Positions 56,401-64,000 of a stretch of 64,000 bases of DNA are shown here, piece after piece. The position numbers and the translations under genes are program-made. The DNA lies in NCBI RefSeq assembly GCF_000002995.4, contig NW_025062476.1, positions 2,413,001 to 2,477,000 of the forward strand, in the 5' to 3' direction. The notes below the pieces were generated by a model. It had not been told where the DNA came from. It saw nothing but the letters and a program-made list of their open reading frames with translations, and ran no database searches. This stretch comes from Brugia malayi (taxonomy: Eukaryota > Nematoda > Chromadorea > Rhabditida > Onchocercidae). The stretch's first letter is position 1; each line of letters opens with the position of its first letter.

Positions 56401-59400
56401 TCAACCGGAAATGATTACTCCGGATGAAAGGTTTTGTTTTCCGGCATTTTTTAGTTTTACTTAGAGCTACACATTATGGAGTACGAAATCGTTCCTTTCG
56501 AAAAAATTCCATTTTTTTTACATATGCACTGGGACTTGTTAACGAGAACAGTGTTTAAAGAATATGAGATGGCGTTGTTAATTAAAATGGTTATAGTACA
56601 ATTAACTGGTGCCGAAGCTCCATTAATGTTGATTTAACCTTGATCTTTTTTTACTACCCAAATTTCGTATAAAAAAAAAAAAAAGGATTTAGGTTGAGAC
56701 CAGTGTGTGAAGATTCATATTTGGATAAAGCAGTAGCAGAGATGACACGAAATGGTGATTTAAACACAGTAACTGCTGGAAGGTATACTCTTTTCCTGCT
56801 GTTCAAATATCTATAATGCATATTTTACTTTAATTTAATTTAAACACAGTTGCTTAAATAAAAATAAATTCTATAAGCATTAATTATAAAATGGGTAATC
56901 ATGGAATTAGCCAATTTTTTCTCTCGATGTGACAATATTTAATTAGCAAGAAATTATTTCACTGATTAAATTATAATAAGCAATAAAGCATTCTGCATTG
57001 AAGATGGTGATCATAGATGACTTTGCAAACATGGTTGTTTAATCCTATTTTATTCAATTTTACTTTTGAACTATTCTTTTTGCAAACCTGAAATGTTACG
57101 CTTTTTCTGTTAGAAAAAGTAACTGGTGTTAAAAATGCTTGAACATTTGATTTGGAAGAATTAAAAGAAGGAATTTATTTATCCATTATCGAAATGTAAC
57201 GATTAACAATGATGTCAAGATTAACAATGAATTCAAAGTTTTCAAATAGAAGGGAAAATGAGATCAAAAGACTGTAACTAGTGGAAAAGGGATGTGTCTT
57301 TGTTTTTCGACGGTTTCCGAAGGCGATGATTTTTTCTTCTTCGTTTTGTGAATTACTTTGCTTAAATTTTTTGAAAAAAGTTCACTCCCGCGGTTTTGAT
57401 AATTCTTTCACTTTTTCGAAATCAAATAGTTTTTATTTTTTTCTGATTTAACATTTATTTTTTTTTTTTCTTTTTTGATGCTTGAAATTCTGTCTAAAAA
57501 AGTTTCGGAATTTTAAAAATGTGGAAAGAATTGTTTATCTAGAACAAAGCTGTAGAAAATGGTTCTGTTTTTGAAGAAATAGTTTTTCGGGACCATGCGT
57601 TTAAATTCATGACAAAATTTTGGGACAATTTTGACATAGCTATTCAGGTTCCAAAATTAGTGAGAAGAATAAATTCCAAATCAGTGGCTTCAAGCTTGTT
57701 AGCAAATTGAATTTTTTAATGCTTGCGCTTGTTCGTATCTCTTAGAAGAATTATAATCTGTTTCTTTTTGTTTTGTTTTGTTTTCTAATTTGATTTTTCT
57801 TATCATGAGAATAAATTTTAGGTTGGCTTCAAGCTTGTTAGATGAAGATGACCATACATTTTCGACGATATCCTTGCCAACAGCTACAACCGCAATGGAT
57901 GATTCCCATCCGTTTCAATCGCCTATCCAAACATCGAACAATGAACCAGTTAATCTTCCTAACTTTATACAACACTCAGTGCAAATCAAAAAATCAGTAT
58001 GTCTTTTTTAAAAGAATTTCGCGCTTATTATCAGCAAACTTTTCATATTAATGAAGCAAGTCATTGAAAGTGAATGAAACAAGTCTAAGGTGAGATATCT
58101 GAAATAAAAATGAAATCCACTGAAGCGATTCTTCACTTCTTTTAATTTAATCTGCACCAATGCATTATTTTTTTCAAAGATAATTAGTGGTAGTTTTTTA
58201 CCTTAGAGTAATTCAATGCAGCTATACCGATGTGAATCATGTAACAAAACGGTCAGTTCGAGCAGAAGTTTGAAAAGGCATCGTAGCACCTGTAAACAGT
58301 ACCAGCTTCAATATGGGCAATTGAGAGAAAACGCATCTGATAATACCAGTTCCACAGCGGTTCCTAAAAGGTTAGATAATTGTAGTGAGAAAAAAAGAAA
58401 ATCTACGTTCTTACGCGAAGTAGATTTGTAATATGTTTCCGCTTAATTTGTTCAAATTTAAGATCCAGATTATGTTGATGTTCAATTTAGATCTTTGGAA
58501 ATAGAGTAAATTACAAATTTTGATAAATAATATATTTTATTAATTTTGACAACAATATTATGGTCTCAAAAGTTGCACTTTCTTCCAATAAACTTCTAAT
58601 TATACTACATTTTTCTGGTGGTACATATATTGCTGAATGTTTTTGTAATTCAAGTGCAAATGCTTCACATTTGGAAGTTACCCACTTGGAAATTTTCTGA
58701 GAAGCTTAATTTGAAATGCCTCTTTCTGTTCTATATAACATCTTTTAGTACTTTCAAGTTAAAAATATATTCTTACTGGCTGGGTATCAAAGCTTGATCC
58801 ACTAATCCATCTATTAGGTAGATTTAGCTGTAATGTTTGAATGACTGTCATATGACATGATAGTCATTCAAATTAGCGAATGAAAGATTGTGTTGAATTT
58901 ACTGCATGAGAACTGATTCTTCGTTTTTTCTCTGATCTGCTTTGTTAGACAATGAGCTTTGTATACTGCATGAAATACTCCTTTTTCTCAATATATAGAT
59001 GATATAATTAGGCACTCTAAATATAGAAATGCTTTCCGCGTTCAATTTGTCAATATGTATGATTCCGTTGCTCAATATTGCGTTTCAGTAATGCTATTTG
59101 CTTTTCAGTGAACCACTTCTGTCAAAGTCGGTGATTGAATTATCGTCTTCACAGGAACTGTTGTTGCAGCGACAATCTCTTGCCTGTGTTGTTACTGAAT
59201 TGCCTATCGTTAATAATACCGTTTCGTCGGCTTCCTGTAGTGCGCAGATTCAACCAGAAGTTCAAATCTCCAGGTCTGTCAGATTTTTTTAGTTCGATTT
59301 TTTTTTTACATTACCTCTGTAAATGCATGATTGATTCCAAGTCCAATTCTTCTATTAGTTTCATCAAGATTTTGAACTGTACTTTAATAATATAAGTCTT

Positions 59401-60819
59401 AGTAAAAAAAAAATACTTATTGTATTAAATTCTATTTCCAATAATTTAATCCGTAAAAAGACGGTAAAGATCATAGGAACATTTCAGAATTGTATAGGTA
59501 TAAGGTGAATAAGCTAGGATCCTAGAATTAATCAATTGATAAATTTCGATTTTTTCTTTTATTGTTTTTGATAGACTTGCTAAACTTTGAAATTTTTGTC
59601 GAAGACTGCGGGTGATGTAGTAGATTGGTCGATTTTGCTTGTAATACTAATTGTTTTAGTGTGGAAAGTAGTCTAGTACAAAATCGAACAAATAATAATA
59701 GTATAGCAACAGCTGGCACATCTGTCAGTGCAAATGTTTGTGAGGATTGTAACCGAATTTTATGTAGTGCATCGAATCTGAAACGACATCGCGCGACATG
59801 TAAAGCGGCTTCCGTGTTCAAGTAGGTCTTATCAGTCACCAAATTCTCAAAGCTTTTAAAGAGATTTGATTAATTTTCAATGAAAAAGTGATAATCTTAC
59901 CTTTTTTGGTCTAAAATCTCTTATTACTAATACTGAACATGACACTAACATTAGTGAACTTAGAGAGTAAAATGATCTTTGTGTACTTGCTTGAAGGTTC
60001 AAGAAGTGGGCTTCGCCCTAAATTATGCTATTCCAATTATTGCAGTTTATATTATGCTTCCTAAAACTTTGGAATCATATACAAGCAATTTTATGATTCA
60101 TTATTCAATTGTTTCCTTGCTTTTTGCAGACCCGGGAACAACAAACTTGAGGATCGACATTCAACCTCTGTTCTTACGACTTCATTAAGCACTATAGTAG
60201 AACAGCCACGTAGGGAAGAGCAACAATATAAAAACGGTCAAGTTGACGAACGTGAACGTTCAAACTCTGATCGTTCGTCTGTTGCAATGCTTGCTGCAAC
60301 AAAAGAGGCACAAAGTGTAGCTGTAGCTGCAGCAACCATCGACACTGCTAATTATTCCAAAGCAACCGCAAATGCAGCACAGCAACGGTTGAGCAATGAT
60401 GCATCGGTTACTTATATCACATATGATACTAATATAATGTCACTACAGCAGCAGCAACAGCAACAACAACAACAACAGATTGCAACTGAAGTGCAGCCAA
60501 TTTCGCAGCTGGAATCACTGAAACTCGGAGCTGCTAAAGCCAAACCATGGGTCATTTTTCTGTCTATGAAAGTTTAGGAGATTTACTTTTGCATATTTGC
60601 AAATATTTTTTGTTTCTTACTAAATTCTTCATTTTCGAAAATCCAGACTTTTTCTTGAAGATTTTTCCTCATTAAAATATGCAGTTTATGTATTTGAATC
60701 ATATTTATTTGAAGATAACTGTTGGTGAACATTTGCGAGCACGACATAATCAACGTATCATCCAGCAACGACAGCAACAACAACAACAACAACAACAGCA
60801 GCAGCAACAACAACAACAA

Positions 60820-60850
<31 letters not shown>

Positions 60851-63800
60851 AACAACAGCAACAAATAATAGAAATGCAGCGACAACGCGAATTAACCACA
60901 CCGTATGTACCGGAAGCATTGGGCACTTATGCGCAGGCAGCAACAACGCCTGTTGCTTATACTGAAGAAAGTATTTCAACCCGATTACGGCAGCAACTTC
61001 CGAGTTCTGTATTGACGTACAATGAGAATAATGTCAGTAATGACGACCAGCCCTCGATGACCTTGAAGCATAAGTTAGTTGATAAACCAAAATAATGTAT
61101 ACCAGTCATACTTGATTCTTAGATTTCAAAAAGCTCATGTTTTTCATCAAAAGAATAATCGGAAAAAATGGAAATTGACGTCACCCCAAAATTAGCAAAT
61201 ACCTGAATCATCTCAAAATTAGCAAATATTTCTATTAATTGAAATTGGATTTGAAAAATTAGTAAAAATGGATTAAAAAGAGTTAAAAGTAAGTCAAGTA
61301 GAATTCTAGGAATACAAAATTTTATGTAATGATTAGTGAGAATTATTTCTATGAATTTGTAAAACATGCATTATATTTATGGAGTTTTGTAAAATGAAAC
61401 GGTTCAGGGTAGCACATATTCTGTGTGACATATTTTTTTCTTTCGCTTATCTAATATAATTTACGTTCAGAGATACTGTCATTTTTGAAGGGATCCTTTT
61501 TAGCGCTCCAAGACAGATGTCCTATTACACAACAAGGGTACATTATGATGGTACTAGTGGCATTATCACTTGTGGTACTTACGATCAGCAACAAAGGAGA
61601 AATAGTTTTAAAATGGAACCATTATTGAGGTAAATTGAGGAATGAGATTTTAAATACTTGCGAGTCTTTATTTTATTTTTTAGATAAACAAAATGCTTAT
61701 TTAAAGAAGGAGGAATTTTATAACGAAAATCCAAAATCTTTTAGTACGTTGATAATAAATTACCGAAACGAGTAACATTGCAGTCCCCATGATACATCTG
61801 CACGTGCCTCAGCACCACCAATTCTAACAACTTCCACTACTCCAAGTAATTATTCTGGTACGACACAAGCACAGTTGCCAAAAAATGAGAAATATGAAGC
61901 TCGGCCATTGGCAAGTATTATCACCACTGCACCACTCTCCACGTTTGTTATCACAATACTGTTTGGTTTGGCTAACTAGGCAGTTAGTTCGTTAAATTCG
62001 TAGATTACAAAATAGATGTCATTTACTAGTTAAAAAAAGGAGCATGATTAGAAGCTGAAGAGTTTGAACTTAGCAAGTAGATTGGATTGAGCAAAGTTTA
62101 AATTGGGATTTTTTTTGTATCATAAAAAAAAAAAATCTTTTTTCAAATTCAAGGTCATGCTCTGCAGCTGATTCAAATCAGTCTCAACGGCAGCAGAGTG
62201 CGAACTCTGCAGTGTTCACTACACCTGTGGTGTGTGACACTGTGCAGTCGCAACAACCAACACCATCAGCTTCATCAACAACACTTTATCGGAGCAGTGA
62301 AAACATATCATCTGCCGCAACTGATAATTATCGTTATGAATGTCCTGAATGTCAGAAAACGTAAGCAACCATACTATATGTTGCGTCGTATAACATTACC
62401 TAAAATTATTACGTGATACATTTTACATAATACTATTTTGTTTAACACAATTCACTATATGTAGCAAGCAATTCACATGGCCCGAGTACGCATAAAGAAC
62501 AAAATTCTGCATAGTTCATTCAATCAATGTATATAACAGCTCAGGCATGTGTTCAATACCCATTTGCACTGCATGTTGATATCTAATGAATGAATAGTAT
62601 CCTGAAAATTTCCACAAGAGTTTAATTTATTTTATATAGCAAGATGAATCATGCGATCTGCCACTTAAAAATTTGATTTTTCTGTTAGTCTCTAGTATTA
62701 AAATATAGGATTGGTTATTGTTGGAAATCAGCAATGTGTACCCCAGCGAGTGTTTCTTTTTCCGTTTTTATTGGGACGAACTGTTTTTTTATAGCTCGAA
62801 TTTTGAAGATGCGATTAGTCAATCGATTGATCGATCGGGCAGTTGCTCGGTTGAGCGTGCCAGACGGGTTGTTGCTCAATCTGTGTAAAATTTTTGCTGC
62901 AAATCTTCGCACTTCATTTTCTGTGGTCGTGGTGTACTGTAGCTTTGTGTCTTTACCCTGCATTCTAAGTTTCAATTTCTGAAGTTTGCTTTATTCTTTA
63001 AATCCTTTACTCTGCTATCACATGTAGATTCTGTAAAATTTAGCACCTGAAGTAGTGAATGCTTAATCATGTCATCACAATGATAACAATCCTCCGTTAT
63101 CATCTTTAAGGAATGTTATTGGAGAAAACCCAATATTTCAGTATGTTCTATAAGCCAACAAAGTTCCTGCATGCGTTTCGTTTCAATTTGTGTCTAATTA
63201 GTTGCATGTTAGACAAATATTCTGTATTATTTGTTAATTTCATGCATATTATTTGTTGATTTTTCTATTTTGTTAATTCTTTGTTAATTCTATTTGTTAA
63301 TTCTACCTGTTATTTCCGTTCTGATATCCGATCTATCCATCACTCCAAATTTCCAATATATTTTGATTTTCAGACTAAACTATAACTTTTTTCTTAAAAT
63401 TTCTCACACTTGTCATCTCACTTTTGTTTGCTCGTGGTTTTACGTCGGTTCTAGTCTTTGATAAAGAATTTTCCTAATTTTAGGTTAGGAAATATTGTTT
63501 CTCTCCCCAAATTAATTTAAAATTTATTGAGTTTCGGTTAATTCATGTTTACTTTTCAGTTATTCTTGTCGGAAAAACGTCAAAAGACATCGTATAGCGG
63601 TACATAAATTGACACCTGAAGAAGTGGCCAAAATTGAGCCTATACGAGTGCTACTTACAAATGATAGTGAACAGAAACAACGACAACTGCAGCAACAACG
63701 ACAGCGACAACTGAGATTACTTCAAACTACCGAATTAAAGAGTATCAAAAGGTATTATTAACTTTTCTGCTTAATTTGAATAGCTTTATTCTTGCAATTT

Positions 63801-64000
63801 CTTTATCTTCTTTATTATGAAAAAGTATTACAATTCAGTCTTCTCTCCTCAAGGCATTCATGGAAATGTGAAAGAGCAACTTTATTTTCTCTGAATTTAG
63901 TTATAATGTCAATTTCGACTTAATTTAACCACGGAAATTAAACGCTATAGACATCTAAATCTTCCTAACTCAAGCTTCTTTTTTTTTTCTTTTTGCAGTC
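30726..64000 (+). CDS. Large Q/S/T-rich zinc-finger protein (both ends incomplete)
   Basis: I cannot name this gene; it is probably a nuclear DNA- or RNA-binding regulator. Phase-consistent exons: 30726-30886, 33443-33554, 45304-45529, 46030-46153, 47484-47852, 48520-48657, 50645-50767, 51027-51143, 53583-53778, 54733-54822, 55004-55053, 55597-55859 (or from 55583), 56237-56430, 56693-56782, 57822-57996, 58207-58370, 59109-59273, 59660-59821, 60130-60550, 60715-61073, 61471-61629, 61784-61914, 62168-62360, 63560-63751, and 63999 onward. They total about 1,460 codons without a stop. The protein is mostly disordered and rich in Gln, Ser, Thr and Asn. It carries three C-x2-C-x12-H-x3-C fingers in separate exons, one C-x2-C-x12-H-x4-H finger split between two exons, and two polyglutamine tracts. 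The 5' start is unresolved and the gene runs off the right edge. Large Q-rich zinc-finger proteins such as C. elegans SEA-2 are worth comparing, but I do not claim orthology. Confidence 0.8.
30887..33442. other. Intron of the zinc-finger gene (2.6 kb)
   Basis: This lies between the first two firm exons. Stop-free stretches at 31245-31445 and 32274-32531 are short and lack domain features. I see no other gene or repeat array. Confidence 0.5.
37492..37559. repeat. Perfect 34-bp tandem duplication
   Basis: Two adjacent identical copies of a unit that begins AAAATATTGAAAGGATTAGA and ends AATTAGTCAAACCAC (the two parts overlap). Related GAATGAACGATAGT motifs occur twice just upstream at about 37427 and 37472, suggesting nested local duplication. 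Confidence 0.9.
38216..38242. repeat. (TA)n microsatellite
   Basis: A TA run of about 13 units inside the 11.7 kb intron. Confidence 0.9.
48658..50644. other. Intron of the zinc-finger gene (2.0 kb)
   Basis: It joins exons ending in phase 1 (T) and starting CT. It holds a small imperfect duplication around 49930-49980 (GTTGGAGTGRATAACTG twice). The stop-free stretch there is a by-product of that repeat. No other feature is seen. Confidence 0.5.
51144..53582. other. Intron of the zinc-finger gene (2.4 kb)
   Basis: It starts at CAG|GTTCGT (an alternative donor six bases upstream at 51137 keeps the same phase) and ends at TTTTAG before 53583. It is A+T-rich with a long T run near 51486-51500. 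No gene, tRNA or repeat array is seen. Confidence 0.5.
55698..55760 (+). other. Zinc finger 1 (C2HC) coding segment
   Basis: CVDC, then HKTVSTSRNLQR, then HRMSC: Cys-x2-Cys-x12-His-x3-Cys. The finger scaffold Leu is kept and Val replaces the usual Phe. It sits in a Ser/Thr-rich exon. Confidence 0.85.
58231..58293 (+). other. Zinc finger 2 (C2HC) coding segment
   Basis: CESC, then NKTVSSSRSLKR, then HRSTC: same spacing and nearly the same sequence as finger 1, implying internal duplication. It lies alone in exon 58207-58370. Confidence 0.85.
58836..58872. repeat. Intronic hairpin with 11-bp arms
   Basis: TTTGAATGACT (58836-58846) and AGTCATTCAAA (58862-58872) are perfect reverse complements. 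The spacer contains the palindrome GTCATATGAC. It lies in the intron between the exons encoding finger 2 and the next Gln/Ser-rich segment. Confidence 0.75.
59739..59801 (+). other. Zinc finger 3 (C2HC) coding segment
   Basis: CEDC, then NRILCSASNLKR, then HRATC: same C-x2-C-x12-H-x3-C spacing as fingers 1 and 2. A fifth Cys lies within the loop. Confidence 0.85.
60446..60478 (+). repeat. Polyglutamine tract, 11 codons
   Basis: Mixed CAG/CAA codons in frame within exon 60130-60550, after TNIMSL and before IATEVQP. Confidence 0.9.
60772..60864 (+). repeat. Polyglutamine tract, 31 codons
   Basis: Mostly CAA with some CAG, in frame in exon 60715-61073, preceded by IIQQR and followed by IIEMQRQRE. 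It is read as polyleucine or polyvaline in antisense frames, which are not genes. Length may vary between individuals. Confidence 0.9.
62341..63605 (+). other. Zinc finger 4 (C2H2), split by an intron
   Basis: CPECQK and the first two bases of the next Thr codon end exon 62168-62360. TYSCRKNVKRHRIAVH continues from 63560. The joined finger is Cys-x2-Cys-x12-His-x4-His, the only finger of the four with a terminal His. The 1.2 kb intron (62361-63559) holds no other gene I can support. Confidence 0.8.

Noticed and set aside
60583..60979. Minus-strand stop-free frames with long leucine and valine runs
   Set aside because: They are the antisense of the in-frame CAG/CAA polyglutamine tract on the + strand.
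62198..62416. Plus-strand frame of about 72 codons over exon 62168-62360
   Set aside because: It is out of frame with the exon; the frame encoding the CPEC finger half is the real one.

Overview
This 64 kb window looks like nuclear DNA of a nematode. The evidence is the strong A+T bias, many short exons with TTTCAG-type acceptors, and gene content matching animal families. The expanded introns and low gene density suggest a spirurid or filarial worm more than Caenorhabditis, but that placement is inference. I found no bacterial gene, viral gene, tRNA, rRNA or CRISPR array. Every gene I can support is on the + strand. Exon joins were read by hand from translation, splice sites and phase, and phases agree throughout the joined models.

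Region 1 (1-23 kb) is a compact run of five co-directional genes: the 3' end of a phosphoglucomutase (1-2709), a complete REXO1-type RNA exonuclease with 17 exons (4725-11281), an acylglycerol kinase-like mitochondrial protein with 8 exons (12376-15606), a small unrecognised gene encoding a basic protein with a hydrophobic C-terminus (about 16959-17773), and an SLC25A33/36-type mitochondrial carrier with 9 exons (19436-22598). Two of the five (AGK-like and SLC25A36-like) are predicted mitochondrial.

Region 2 (about 22.6-30.7 kb) has no certain gene. It holds a 35-bp minisatellite, a pentanucleotide repeat, a (TC)n tract, two inverted or palindromic elements and a cluster of TGCATG motifs. A possible first exon of the next gene lies at 27380-27433.

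Region 3 (30.7-64 kb) is one very large gene running off the right edge. At least 25 phase-consistent exons encode about 1,460 codons of a Q/S/T-rich protein. It has four dispersed single zinc fingers (three C2HC, one C2H2 split by a 1.2 kb intron) and two polyglutamine tracts (11 and 31 residues). One intron is 11.7 kb long. The protein is probably a nuclear nucleic-acid-binding regulator; I could not assign it to a named gene.

Most interesting points: the kinase-like protein has lost the canonical GGDGT loop (it reads GGDNA), the zinc-finger gene shows coupled alternative splice choices that preserve frame, and a UGCAUG cluster lies upstream of its first firm exon.
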